The position numbers and the translations under genes were made by a program. Positions 25,867 through 34,188 of a stretch of DNA of 64,000 nt are shown piece by piece. How positions within the stretch are numbered: the stretch's first letter is position 1; the number at the start of each line of letters is the position of its first letter. The notes under the pieces were generated by a model. It did no database searches. It worked only from the letters and a program-made list of their open reading frames with translations, and was not told where the DNA came from. The stretch is from PALSA-350 sp963794165 (GTDB lineage: Bacteria > Acidobacteriota > Terriglobia > Terriglobales > Acidobacteriaceae), in contig CAWCCT010000009.1 in NCBI GenBank assembly GCA_963794165.1, forward strand, positions 310,001-374,000, written 5' to 3'.

Positions 25867-26613
25867 TTATCGTAGTCCGCCGCCGGCCAGGATGTGTTCA
25901 CCCGTGAGCCATGCCGAGTCGTCGGAAGCAAGAAAGGTCGCGATCGAGGAGATATCGCCGGGCTGGCCAATGCGTCCGAGCGGAGTTTGCGAGACCAGTT
26001 CCTTTTCGAAGTCAGTGCCTAGAAAGCCGGCGGAGTGCACGCCCTCGGTCTCGATCATGCCGGGATTAATGGCGTTGACGCGTATCTTTTTCGGGCCGAG
26101 CTCGCGAGCCAGCACCCCGGTGATGGCATCCACAGCGCCCTTGGTCCCGGTATAGATTGCGGAAGCTGGCGGAGTAACGCGGCTAACCACGGAGCCGATG
26201 TTGATAATGCTGCCGCCCTCGCCAATATGCTTAAGAGCCGCCTGCGTAGTGAGCAGCAAGCCCAGCACATTGATGTTGAACATCCTGTGAAACTGGTCTT
26301 CGGTGGCGGCTTCAATTGGGGAAAACTCGTAAACGCCAGAGTTGTTTACCAGGATGTCGAGCCGGCCGTAGTTCTTGATAGCGGCGTCGATAATAGCTTG
26401 GGCATCGCCGGTTTTCGAAACGTCGCCACCAACCGCGACAGCCTTGCCACCCGCTGCGATGATGGAGTCGACAACAGTCCTCGCGCCGGACTTGCTTGAG
26501 GCGTAATTGACAACAACCGAAGCACCTTCTGCCGCGAGCGACTTGGCGATGGCGGCTCCTATACCTTTGGAGGCGCCCGTGACCACTGCTACCTTACCCT
26601 TAAGCTTGCTCAT
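25867..26613 (-). CDS. SDR-family oxidoreductase (FabG-like)
   Basis: The 248-residue protein has complete SDR motifs: VVTGASKGIGAAIA, VNNSGVYEF in place of NNAG, INIGSVVS with the active Ser, Tyr-x3-Lys in YTGTKGA and NPGMIETEG near the C-terminus. The Ala-Ser-Ser-Lys after strand 2 (VVNYASSKSGA) suggests NADP. Substrate is unknown. It is the first gene of a two-SDR operon and is divergent from an ArsR-like regulator. A 9-bp inverted repeat lies between the two. Confidence 0.9.
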   Translation of the reverse strand: MSKLKGKVAVVTGASKGIGAAIAKSLAAEGASVVVNYASSKSGARTVVDSIIAAGGKAVAVGGDVSKTGDAQAIIDAAIKNYGRLDILVNNSGVYEFSPIEAATEDQFHRMFNINVLGLLLTTQAALKHIGEGGSIINIGSVVSRVTPPASAIYTGTKGAVDAITGVLARELGPKKIRVNAINPGMIETEGVHSAGFLGTDFEKELVSQTPLGRIGQPGDISSIATFLASDDSAWLTGEHILAGGGLR

Positions 26614-26684
26614 ATGTGTCTCCCTATCCTTTGCGCCGGATTGACCTCGGCTGCAGCTTAAGATGGGGACTGGTTAACCAAGGA

Positions 26685-26715
26685 TTCAATAGTTCTGAAT
26701 TTATGCACTATTGAA
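26685..26715. promoter_or_regulatory. Candidate operator, inverted repeat TTCAATAGT...ACTATTGAA
   Basis: TTCAATAGT (26685-26693) and ACTATTGAA (26707-26715) are perfect 9-bp inverted repeats 13 bp apart, between the divergent SDR operon (start 26613) and the regulator (start 26738). A separate palindrome TGGTTAACCA lies at 26671-26680. This AT-rich spot in GC-rich DNA is a likely site for the winged-helix regulator. Confidence 0.5.
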
Positions 26716-26737
26716 CAATGCAGTAGGTTAACGTAAG

Positions 26738-27136
26738 ATGAAAAACATGAGGCCTCTCTTCCACCCGTCAGTTGAAGACGTTACCGTGGAAGGGATTCTG
26801 CACGCCCTCTCCGATCCCGTACGAGTAGCGATTTTTGCCGACATTGCAGGTTCGAACTGTTCCCAGAATTGCTCCAATTTTCTCAACATCAGTGAAAAAC
26901 CGATTCCTAAATCAACCCTCTCTCAGCACTTCAAAGCGCTCAGAGAAGCGGGCTTGATCCGGGGCGAGCGCCAAGGCGTCGAGATGCAGAACACCTCCCG
27001 GTGTGCGGAAATCGACCAGCGCTTTCCCGGACTCATTGCGGCGATTGTGAATGCCCACAACATCCAGTTGAAAGAGAAGCCGCGCTCCAGCGGCAGCAAA
27101 CGGAAGCGGCCGGGCGTGCCCTCCCGCAGCCGTTAG
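26738..27136 (+). CDS. ArsR-like winged-helix transcriptional regulator
   Basis: The 132-residue protein has an ArsR/HTH_20 core: VEGILHALSDPVRVAIFADI, then KSTLSQHFKALREAGLIRGE and RQGVEMQN as the wing. An insertion with two Cys (SNCSQNCSNF) lies between helices and might sense metal or redox state. The C-terminal tail is basic (RSSGSKRKRPG). It is divergent from the two-SDR operon and probably represses it. Its last 4 bp overlap the end of the DUF1080 gene on the other strand. Confidence 0.85.
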   Translation: MKNMRPLFHPSVEDVTVEGILHALSDPVRVAIFADIAGSNCSQNCSNFLNISEKPIPKSTLSQHFKALREAGLIRGERQGVEMQNTSRCAEIDQRFPGLIAAIVNAHNIQLKEKPRSSGSKRKRPGVPSRSR

Positions 27137-27921
27137 TTGAGCTCCCTGACCCAGATGTTGCGGTAGCTGATGGGCTCACTCTTGTCGCCGTGTGCCTGCA
27201 GCTTGATTGGAGCGCTGCTGTACGCCTTATAGAACGGCTTTCCGATGTACAGCGTCTGGCCCTTCAACTCGAAGTGATTCTCCACCAGCACGCCGTTGAA
27301 CAGCACCGTAACGTACGCCGGAGTTTTCACCGATCCGTCGGTGTTGAACGTTGGCGCCGTCCATACGATGTCGTAGGCCTGCCACTCGCCAGGTTTGCGC
27401 GTCGGGTTCGCCAGCGGAATCGCTTGCTTGTAAATGCTGCCCGCCATGCCGTTCACATAGGTTTTGTTCTCGTAGGAATCGAGAACTTGCAATTCATATC
27501 CGTCGTCTCCCGGCCCGGTGGAAGCCAGGAACACGCCGCTGTTGCCGCGGGCCTGCCCGCTGCCGGTGATGTTGCTGGGGACCTTCCATTCCAGGTGAAG
27601 CTGGTAGTTCTTGAAGCTTCGTTTGGTTTCGATGTTTCCCCCGCTCTTGTTCACGGTCATCACACCGTCGGCAACATCCCATTTCGCCGGCGACTTATCT
27701 CGGTTTGTGACCCATTCATCCAGGTTCTTGCCGTCAAACAGCACGATCGCGTCGGAGGGAGCTGCCCCACACGTGGCGCCCGGAGTCACAACCGGGGGGA
27801 CCGGCTCCCAAATTTCCGTATCTTCAGGTTTCGGTTTGGCCGGTGATTGTGCAAACAGCGGAGCGGCCAAGGCAATCAGCGCCGCGGACGCAAGGAGGCT
27901 TGAAAACGGAAAGCGAATCAT
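27133..27921 (-). CDS. Exported DUF1080 / 3-keto-disaccharide hydrolase-domain protein
   Basis: The ATG at 27921 (MIRFPFSSLLASAALIAL, cleavage near LFAQ) gives 262 residues; the frame extends upstream into repeat DNA and is not credible there. The body is a DUF1080 jelly roll: AIVLFDGKNLDEWV, GVMTVNKSGGNIETKRSF, FKNYQLHLEWKVPSN, GNSGVFL, GYELQVLDSY and a C-terminal RNIWVREL. Some DUF1080 members hydrolyse 3-keto-glucosides after oxidation by 3-dehydrogenases. That role here is inference. Two Cys in TPGATCGAAP are unusual for the start of the domain. Confidence 0.88.
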   Translation of the reverse strand: MIRFPFSSLLASAALIALAAPLFAQSPAKPKPEDTEIWEPVPPVVTPGATCGAAPSDAIVLFDGKNLDEWVTNRDKSPAKWDVADGVMTVNKSGGNIETKRSFKNYQLHLEWKVPSNITGSGQARGNSGVFLASTGPGDDGYELQVLDSYENKTYVNGMAGSIYKQAIPLANPTRKPGEWQAYDIVWTAPTFNTDGSVKTPAYVTVLFNGVLVENHFELKGQTLYIGKPFYKAYSSAPIKLQAHGDKSEPISYRNIWVRELN

Positions 27922-28072
27922 TCCAAGAAAATACACCCAATCGCATCCATCTGGCCAAGACCGAACGCGACAGCTCCTCGCTGTCATCCCAACCTGAGCA
28001 AACTTGCCTGCGGCAAGTTGAGAGAGAACTTTCACCTGCGGAAAACTCTCGATTGAAGGGTGCGGGCTTTAA

Positions 28073-28347
28073 AGTCTGCGTGAGAACTAGCGAAAACAAA
28101 CCGCGGTCCCTTTGCTCCGCGCTCCGGTGCTTTGTATAAGGGCCCGACTTTAGTCGGGCCCTTGAGGCTCAACAAAGATCTGGGCTTTAGCCCCTGCGCT
28201 TTTTCTGTGCCCGGTACGTTCAGCAGGGGCTGAAGCCCAACTCTCTTTCGATCCTGTGCGGCCCGACTAAAGTCGGGCCCTTATACAAAGCACCGGAGCG
28301 CGGAGCAAAGGGACCGCGGTTTGTTTTCGCTAGTTCTCACGCAGACT
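28073..28347. repeat. 88-bp perfect inverted repeat with palindromic loop
   Basis: Positions 28073-28160 and 28260-28347 are reverse complements across 88 bp, with a 99-bp loop. The arms end inward in GGGCCCGACTTTAGTCGGGCC, itself a hairpin. The loop holds a third pair, GGGCTTTAGCCCCTGC and GCAGGGGCTGAAGCCC, so nearly the whole 275 bp could fold as a cruciform. The remaining 27922-28547 sequence holds other repeat fragments (27980-28060 and 28430-28545) and no gene. Related units occur at 24975-25040 and 37885-38105. Confidence 0.85.
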
Positions 28348-28547
28348 CTTTAGCCCATACGCACCCCGTACGTATTGATAAGCAAAGACATGGGGTTGAT
28401 AACCAAGGACACGGAGCTTTAGCCGCCGACCCATTGCCAGCCCCGGACTTCAGTCCGGGGGGGCGGGTTTTCAAACCCGCGGGAATGCTCGTTGTATAAA
28501 CTTCGGGCTTTAGCCCTGGTGGCTGCTTCTCGAGCGGAGCGTCCCGC

Positions 28548-29918
28548 TCACGTAGTTGGGGCAGGCGGGGCAGCATTACTTTGAAAGCCCGCCTGCGCCA
28601 TGCCCCGCTGTGCCTCCGGGTTCTTCATGAAAGTCTCCCAAACGAAGCTGGTGCGTACATTTTCCGCCATCAGCATGGTGATGCCGGTATCGATGCCGAC
28701 GACATCCTGGTCATACCACTTGGTCAACGGATTGAACGCATCCACGAACCCGTACCGGCTCCAGGCCTGCGGGTAACGAGCGCGGATGTTCTTCAGCACC
28801 CGCATGGTGGCGGCGGGTTGAAACGGCAAGGAGCCCCCCGCGGCCGCAGGAACCACGGTCCCATCGATCGGGCCCATGGCCGGCGGGCCGCCCCAGATCA
28901 CATACCCTTTCTCTGAATCAGACGCAGTGATCCCCCAAAGATCGTCGCTGTAATCGGGAAACGTCTTGCTTAGTTCCAGGCAGAAGCGCCGGTGTACATC
29001 GGTAGCGATGGCCGAGTTCTGGAAGTAGTCCGCATACTTATCGTGCTTGCCCCGGAAATTGAACCACGCCTGGGAGTACTGATGAACAAACAGAGGTGCG
29101 AACGAGCCGATGTAGCGCTCCCCATCGTACTCAAAGGTGAGTCGCTTCCAGGCAGACCACGCGGAAGGGTGCAGGGGATGAGTGGAGGAACCCATTCCCA
29201 GCAGGTAGATCATCATCAATTCGCTGTAGAAGTCCCATTTGTAAGGTAGGAAGCCGAACTCAGGCGTCCATCCCTGGGGCAGCAGCGCGGTGTCTTCCGA
29301 CAACCAGGTCCAGTCCACGCGGTCAAAAATGGCGTGCGCCAGCTGGATGATGTCGCGATCCTCAAAGTGCTGCCGGCAAGTAAGGATGCCGCACAGCAGG
29401 ATCGCGGTATCGACGGAAGAGACTTCAGAGTCCCAAATCCTTTCCCCGGTGTTGATATTGGCGAAGTGGTAGAAGAACCCGCGATGCGTCGGCAGCGTTC
29501 TCCACAGGAAGGTGAGGGTCGCCAGCACGCGCATGCGGGCGTCCTGGTGGGAGACGAAGCCGCGCTTCTCTGCAATGCAGATTGCCGTCAGGCCAAAGCC
29601 CGTGGAGGCGATGCTGGCAACGATCCCCGTGTCGGTGATGCGCGCGTTGCATCGGTCTTTTATCAAGCCGGTCTGGGGGCTGGCCTGCTCCCAGAAGAAA
29701 AGGAAATTGCTGCGTTCAAGATCGTCCAGAAACTGCTCATCCTCAGGCGAAAACGCGGCCAGAGGTGTTTCTGGTTCGCCATGCTTTTTGTCGGCCTTGG
29801 GTGGCTGGGCCAACGCAGTAAGGCCCGTCCATTGGGTCAGCGGCAAAGCCATGGAGACGCCTGCCATTTGCCGCAACAGTTGGCGCCGGGAACTGCGATG
29901 CTCGCGCGGGTCGGTCAT
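28548..29918 (-). CDS. Tat-exported glycoamylase-like glycoside hydrolase (PF10091 type)
   Basis: The ATG at 29918 (MTDPREHRSSRRQLLRQMAG) starts a Tat leader and gives 456 residues; the frame upstream is open but lacks sense. The body matches the glycoamylase-like family: SNFLFFWEQASPQTGLIKDR, ITDTGIVASIASTGFGLTA, HRGFFYHFANINTG, SEVSSVDTAILLCGIL, LPYKWDFYSELMMIYLLGMG and GYVIWGGPPAMG. These (alpha/alpha)6 enzymes include beta-glucan-acting members. The exact substrate is unknown. It should act in the periplasm. Confidence 0.88.
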   Translation of the reverse strand: MTDPREHRSSRRQLLRQMAGVSMALPLTQWTGLTALAQPPKADKKHGEPETPLAAFSPEDEQFLDDLERSNFLFFWEQASPQTGLIKDRCNARITDTGIVASIASTGFGLTAICIAEKRGFVSHQDARMRVLATLTFLWRTLPTHRGFFYHFANINTGERIWDSEVSSVDTAILLCGILTCRQHFEDRDIIQLAHAIFDRVDWTWLSEDTALLPQGWTPEFGFLPYKWDFYSELMMIYLLGMGSSTHPLHPSAWSAWKRLTFEYDGERYIGSFAPLFVHQYSQAWFNFRGKHDKYADYFQNSAIATDVHRRFCLELSKTFPDYSDDLWGITASDSEKGYVIWGGPPAMGPIDGTVVPAAAGGSLPFQPAATMRVLKNIRARYPQAWSRYGFVDAFNPLTKWYDQDVVGIDTGITMLMAENVRTSFVWETFMKNPEAQRGMAQAGFQSNAAPPAPTT

Positions 29919-30037
29919 TTTGCGAATGTGTGCCTCATGTTTTTGATCCGCGCTCGGCCGCAAACGGATTGCGGGCGACAAGAAAATCGAATAATTGAAT
30001 AATAGATGCACGGACGACTGCGTCCAACTGGGGTGGC

Positions 30038-31066
30038 ATGACGAAGAAGGTAGTGTGGACGATCATCGCAGTGGCGGCAGCCGCGCTCATAGGGTTTGTC
30101 CTGTTCCTCTTCCGTGCCCATCGGGTGCGGGAGATTGCCGAGCGGCTTGCCGTGCCGATTGAAGGCGCAGTGATCCAGCGCGAGGCCGACCCCCAGAAGG
30201 AATTGCCCATCGCCGATGTAGTGATCACCGCAACGGATGGCATCAGGAGTGCTGCCACCCGATCCGATGCGTCGGGCTATTTCAAGCTCGTGCTGCACAA
30301 GCGGGTATTGTCCGATCCGCCAATCACCGTCACTTTCCAGCATCCGCGCTACCAACCGCTGGAGATGACGGTGCAGACGGGAAGACTGGAGACGCCGAAC
30401 CAGCTTTATGTCGCCGCCATGGTTCCGCTCGTTCCAACTCCTCCAAAAGCCCCTGCTGGCCCCAGCCGTCCGGCAGTGCTGGTCTCCAATATCCGGGTAA
30501 GGTATACGCTCAACACCCGCACCCAGACGAATGTGGGCAGCGCAGTCAGAACCTTCCAGGTGGTCAACAAGGGAGATGTGCCCTGCGATCACCAGTCTCC
30601 CTGTTCACCCGATGGGAAATGGAAGGCAGCCTCTGTGACGGTGCCGCTTGATGCCGGGGCAGACAATTCGTACAGCAATATAACCGCTTCCTGCGTTGCC
30701 GGCCCGTGCCCGTTTACACGCATTGACTCCAGCGGATTTATCAATGGCGGCCGAAAAATCACCGTGACGGCTCTGAACTGGTCAGACACGGCTACCTTCC
30801 TGATGGAGGCTGAGGTTTATCACACCGCCATCAGTTCCGAGGTGCGCGAATTGTACCCTGTGATCTTTGGCCAGACGCTCAATTTCACCCTGCCACCAAC
30901 CCAGGAGGGTGTAAGTCTCGAGGCGGAACTGGATGGCGCTCCCATGGTGTTTCCTCTTGGCCCCAACCCCTCTTTGAGCTGGGCCACCTGCACCGTCCGT
31001 ACTGGCATGGAACAAGAGAAAACCACGGTTTACCGCTGCGAGCTTAAGCCGGGGTATCGCTTCTAA
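30038..31066 (+). CDS. Membrane-anchored protein with carboxypeptidase regulatory-like domain
   Basis: The 342-residue protein has one N-terminal membrane helix (VVWTIIAVAAAALIGFVLFL). A CarboxypepD_reg-like beta-sandwich follows at about 40-120 (IEGAVIQREADPQKELPIAD, then SDASGYFKLVLHK and HPRYQPLEMTV). The rest is a beta-rich extracytoplasmic domain with paired Cys (VPCDHQSPCSPDG and ASCVAGPCPF, and one more pair near the C-terminus) that could form disulfides. No catalytic motif is seen. Its end overlaps the convergent yihY-like gene by 23 bp. Confidence 0.65.
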   Translation: MTKKVVWTIIAVAAAALIGFVLFLFRAHRVREIAERLAVPIEGAVIQREADPQKELPIADVVITATDGIRSAATRSDASGYFKLVLHKRVLSDPPITVTFQHPRYQPLEMTVQTGRLETPNQLYVAAMVPLVPTPPKAPAGPSRPAVLVSNIRVRYTLNTRTQTNVGSAVRTFQVVNKGDVPCDHQSPCSPDGKWKAASVTVPLDAGADNSYSNITASCVAGPCPFTRIDSSGFINGGRKITVTALNWSDTATFLMEAEVYHTAISSEVRELYPVIFGQTLNFTLPPTQEGVSLEAELDGAPMVFPLGPNPSLSWATCTVRTGMEQEKTTVYRCELKPGYRF

Positions 31067-32006
31067 TCTCAGGCGAATTCTTGGCCGCCCGGAGCGCTTT
31101 CCCAACTCTCGAACGATCCACTTGCTGGGCGCCGGATTTGGCCGCGTCGATCTCCGCTATATTCTTTTCGATCTCCGAGTTCATTTCTCCGCCGATGAGA
31201 ATAGCCCCGTTGCTGACGTAGAGCCACAGCAGGAGCATGACCACGCCGTTCAAGTGGCCATAACTGCGGGAGTAGTTGTTTACGTGCTCGAAGTAGAGCC
31301 GGGTAGCGACCGTCGAGCCTATCCATAGAACGACTGCACAGAATGCGCCGGGTGTGCTCCAGCGCCACGCGCAATCTCGAAGATTGGGCGCATAGCGGTA
31401 GAGCACGGCAAACGAGAAAGAGAGCGCGCCGGTCAGCACTAGCCATTCCAAAAGACGGAGCGCGATCGCGCCGCCATGGAACTGAGCCCGGAGATAGGCC
31501 GTGCAGAAGATCAGGAACACCGCCATGGAACCAACCACAATCAAAAAAAGTGTGAGGCCGGCGATGGTGATTGCTATTTCCCACCAGGAGCGATGCTCGT
31601 TGACTTCGTAAGCCTTGTTGAGTCCGTAGATCATCGCCCAGGTGCCATTCATCGCGGCCCATAAGCCCGCGGCACAAACGGAAAGAAGGGGCACATTGGA
31701 GTGGGTGTGAGCGTTCAATTCATCGGTGATGACTTGAATGAGCAGTGAGGCCTGGTCTGGCAGCACCTGGCTGGTCAGGTCGTGAAGCGCATTTTTCATG
31801 TGATCGCCCACATGAGGAATGCGCGCACTGATCGTAAAAAGAAGCAGGAGGCAAGGAAAGATAGCCAGGAAATGGTAGAAGGCCATGCGGCCGCCCTGGC
31901 CAAAAACCTCGTCATGCCAGGATTCACGAACGGTTCGACGGAGCAGGTCTGGTACCGAGAGACCCCCCAGCGTCCAGAGATTCCGCATGCGGTTCGGCAT
32001 CGACAT
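31044..32006 (-). CDS. YihY/BrkB-family inner-membrane protein
   Basis: The ATG at 32006, with AGGGATGGGG upstream, gives 320 residues; in-frame ATGs at 32015 and 32075 are alternatives. The family motif GGRMAFYHFLAIFPCLLLLF is present, with six hydrophobic segments: GLWAAMNGTWAMIYGLN, IAITIAGLTLFLIVVGSMAV, WLVLTGALSFSFAVLYRYAP, PGAFCAVVLWIGSTVATRLY and GVMLLLWLYVSNGAILIGGE. The last, with GAxxNSEIE, is a family hallmark. YihY proteins are of unknown function and are not RNase BN despite old names. The C-tail is basic and disordered. Confidence 0.88.
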   Translation of the reverse strand: MSMPNRMRNLWTLGGLSVPDLLRRTVRESWHDEVFGQGGRMAFYHFLAIFPCLLLLFTISARIPHVGDHMKNALHDLTSQVLPDQASLLIQVITDELNAHTHSNVPLLSVCAAGLWAAMNGTWAMIYGLNKAYEVNEHRSWWEIAITIAGLTLFLIVVGSMAVFLIFCTAYLRAQFHGGAIALRLLEWLVLTGALSFSFAVLYRYAPNLRDCAWRWSTPGAFCAVVLWIGSTVATRLYFEHVNNYSRSYGHLNGVVMLLLWLYVSNGAILIGGEMNSEIEKNIAEIDAAKSGAQQVDRSRVGKALRAAKNSPEIRSDTPA

Positions 32007-32252
32007 GGTCCCCATCCCTAGACTTTCATACCTTTTCCAGCTTAAGGGATGTCTTGGCTCTTGGCGCTCCGTCATGCTGCAAGGTCTTCCGCGCACGACG
32101 CAGGAAACTTGGTACGTTACAAACTGGTAAATAGTGCCTCGAACCGCCGCGCCCCCGCGCAAATCGCATCCAATTGAAAACCGCAATGTGAACCGATAGC
32201 TCCGAAAATCCATTGTCACTTCACAAATGTTAAGAAACACTGTACAGTGTGA

Positions 32253-33602
32253 GTGGTAGCTGCTTGTAAGTTAGCTGCAGATTCCGCTACGAATGGATGG
32301 TCCCCCGTGGTTTGGAATCCTGGAAAACTCTTCCGCCTTAGTCTTTTCCATAATGTGGTGGCCCTTTATGGGGTCCAGATTTGCACCTACGCCCTTCCAC
32401 TCCTGACGTTTCCATATCTTGCGCGAGTGCTTGGTCCTGGGGGCTGGGGCAGCGTGGTCTTTTCGCAGGCAATTGGCTCCGTAATTGCAATCTTTGTGGA
32501 GTTCGGCTTTGACATCTCAGCCTCTCGTGAAACCTCGCGACACCGGGATGAGCCAGGGCGGCTGGCAGAACTGATTTCCGGAGTCCTGGGCGCGAAATTT
32601 TTCTTGGCGGCTCTATGCGTTTGCGGGGCGATCTTCTCCCGCCGCTTTACCCATCATGTCGCTCCCGGGCGGGCTCTGTTCTGGTCGAGCACAATTTGGG
32701 GCGTTTGCCAGGGCATCAATATGCTTTGGTATTTTCAGGGTTTGGAGCGCATGCGTCTGGCCAGCGCTCTTGAAATAGGAGGAAAGGTCGTTGCCACCTT
32801 AAGTATTTTCTTGTTGGTCCGGAAGCCGGCAGACGGATGGAAGGTCATGGCCGCACAATGTGTCGGTTGCATCGTGGCCCACGGCGTAACTGTTGTTCTG
32901 GCCTATCGTGAAGTGGGCTTTGCGTGGCCCACGTTTTCGTCGGTGCGGCATGCCCTTCGACTGGGCTGGTCAATGTTCCTGTTTCGCGCCGCGCAAGGTA
33001 TTACCGGTTCGCTCAACGGGCTTGTCTTGGGCTACGTTGCCCCCATGGCCGCGCTGGGCCAGTACGCCGGTGCGGAGCGCATCTCCCGCATCTTTCAACA
33101 AGGTCTATGGCCTCTCAATCAGGCTCTCTACCCACGATTAGCGAAACAGATGGAAGACAATCGCCACGACGCTATGAAAATGGTCAGGATGAGCCTGTTT
33201 CTTCTCGGTGGTCTCGGCTTGCTCTTCGGCGTGCTTCTTTTCCTCGGGGCTCCGCTGCTGGTGCACGTGGTTCTGGGCGCTGCCTTTCAAGGTTCGATCC
33301 CGGCGTTGCGTGTGTTTTCATTGTGGATCCCGCTGAGCGCACTGTGCACCGTGATCACCTTCCAGTTGTTGCTGCCTAATGGGATGGACTATCAATTCAA
33401 TGCGGTGATCTTCACCGCCGGTCTGTTTAGCTTCGGCGGCGCTCTCTTGCTTGCTCCCAATTTCCAGGCGCTCGGAATCGCGTGGGCGGCAGTGGCGGCC
33501 CAACTCTATACCCTGGTAGCGTTCTGCGTACTGTTGGCACGGAACGGTCTCAATCCTTTTGTGCTTTCGGTCAACAGACCCGCGGCGACCTTATCCGCGT
33601 AG
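32253..33602 (+). CDS. Oligosaccharide flippase (Wzx/RfbX-like MATE-type)
   Basis: The 449-residue protein has about 12 membrane helices and the Wzx pattern: ALYGVQICTYALPLLTFPYL, ARVLGPGGWGSVVFSQAIGS, FGFDISASRETSRHRD, INMLWYFQGLERMRLAS and GYVAPMAALGQYAGAERIS. Members flip undecaprenyl-linked glycans across the inner membrane. No glycosyltransferase genes are nearby, so it stands alone here. The start is GTG at 32253; a GTG at 32307, nearer the first helix, is possible. It is divergent from the yihY-like gene. Confidence 0.88.
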   Translation: MVAACKLAADSATNGWSPVVWNPGKLFRLSLFHNVVALYGVQICTYALPLLTFPYLARVLGPGGWGSVVFSQAIGSVIAIFVEFGFDISASRETSRHRDEPGRLAELISGVLGAKFFLAALCVCGAIFSRRFTHHVAPGRALFWSSTIWGVCQGINMLWYFQGLERMRLASALEIGGKVVATLSIFLLVRKPADGWKVMAAQCVGCIVAHGVTVVLAYREVGFAWPTFSSVRHALRLGWSMFLFRAAQGITGSLNGLVLGYVAPMAALGQYAGAERISRIFQQGLWPLNQALYPRLAKQMEDNRHDAMKMVRMSLFLLGGLGLLFGVLLFLGAPLLVHVVLGAAFQGSIPALRVFSLWIPLSALCTVITFQLLLPNGMDYQFNAVIFTAGLFSFGGALLLAPNFQALGIAWAAVAAQLYTLVAFCVLLARNGLNPFVLSVNRPAATLSA

Positions 33603-33769
33603 CTTGAGCCCATGCCTGCGACAGTGCAGGGTGGGCTTTTCCTTCCGGGCTATCCTGCACGCTTCCCCCTCTGATTGTGTTCTTCGAAATCCTTCCTACT
33701 GACCGCCTTCCGCCTGTCCACCCGGCAGAGATATTCCCTCGAAAAAAAATCAAGTGCACCTTGTGGTTT

Positions 33770-33784
33770 GGTGTTATAGTCACC
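33770..33784. promoter_or_regulatory. Candidate GntR operator overlapping a -10 box (GGTG-N7-CACC)
   Basis: GGTG (33770-33773) and CACC (33781-33784) flank TTATAGT, which looks like a -10 element, 33 bp upstream of the GntR-type regulator start. A repressor bound here would block the promoter of the regulator-ABC-hydrocarbon gene set. The 33603-33816 gap otherwise shows a poly-A run at 33742-33748 and nothing else clear. Confidence 0.4.
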
Positions 33785-33816
33785 TACAACAGTGAGGGCT
33801 CGGTCTGGTAAACGTA

Positions 33817-34185
33817 ATGGACCCTGAGTGGAATGACAGTCAGCCGATTTACCGCCAGCTTCGAGACCGCGTAGTCGCGATGATGTTGGACGGAATTCTC
33901 AACGAGGGTGACCCACTGCCGTCGGTGCGCAATGTCGCCGCCGAATATCGGGTTAACCCGCTCACGGTTCTGAAGGGCTATCAGCAGTTGGTGGACGAGG
34001 GCCTGGTTGAGACGAGGAGGGGGCGTGGCATGTTTATCAACACCGGTGCACACAGCCTGCTGCTGCAAGCCGAACGGCAGAAATTCCTGGGCGAAGAATG
34101 GCCCAGGATTTACGCCACCATCCAGCGGCTCGGCCTGAAGGCGGAAGAACTGCTGGCTTCCGGCATGGCGAAAGGGGAGCGCTGA
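33817..34185 (+). CDS. GntR-family regulator, YtrA subfamily
   Basis: The 122-residue protein is the short YtrA type: a GntR winged helix (QPIYRQLRDRVVAMMLDGIL, then LPSVRNVAAEYRVNPLTVLK, GYQQLVDEGLVETRRGRG) plus a roughly 40-residue C-terminal dimerisation helix pair. YtrA regulators normally repress an adjacent ABC transporter operon and respond to cell-envelope stress in Bacillus. Here the ABC ATPase starts 3 nt after its stop. It is the first gene of a five-gene run that ends with the hydrocarbon-synthesis enzymes. Confidence 0.92.
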   Translation: MDPEWNDSQPIYRQLRDRVVAMMLDGILNEGDPLPSVRNVAAEYRVNPLTVLKGYQQLVDEGLVETRRGRGMFINTGAHSLLLQAERQKFLGEEWPRIYATIQRLGLKAEELLASGMAKGER

Positions 34186-34188
34186 ACG

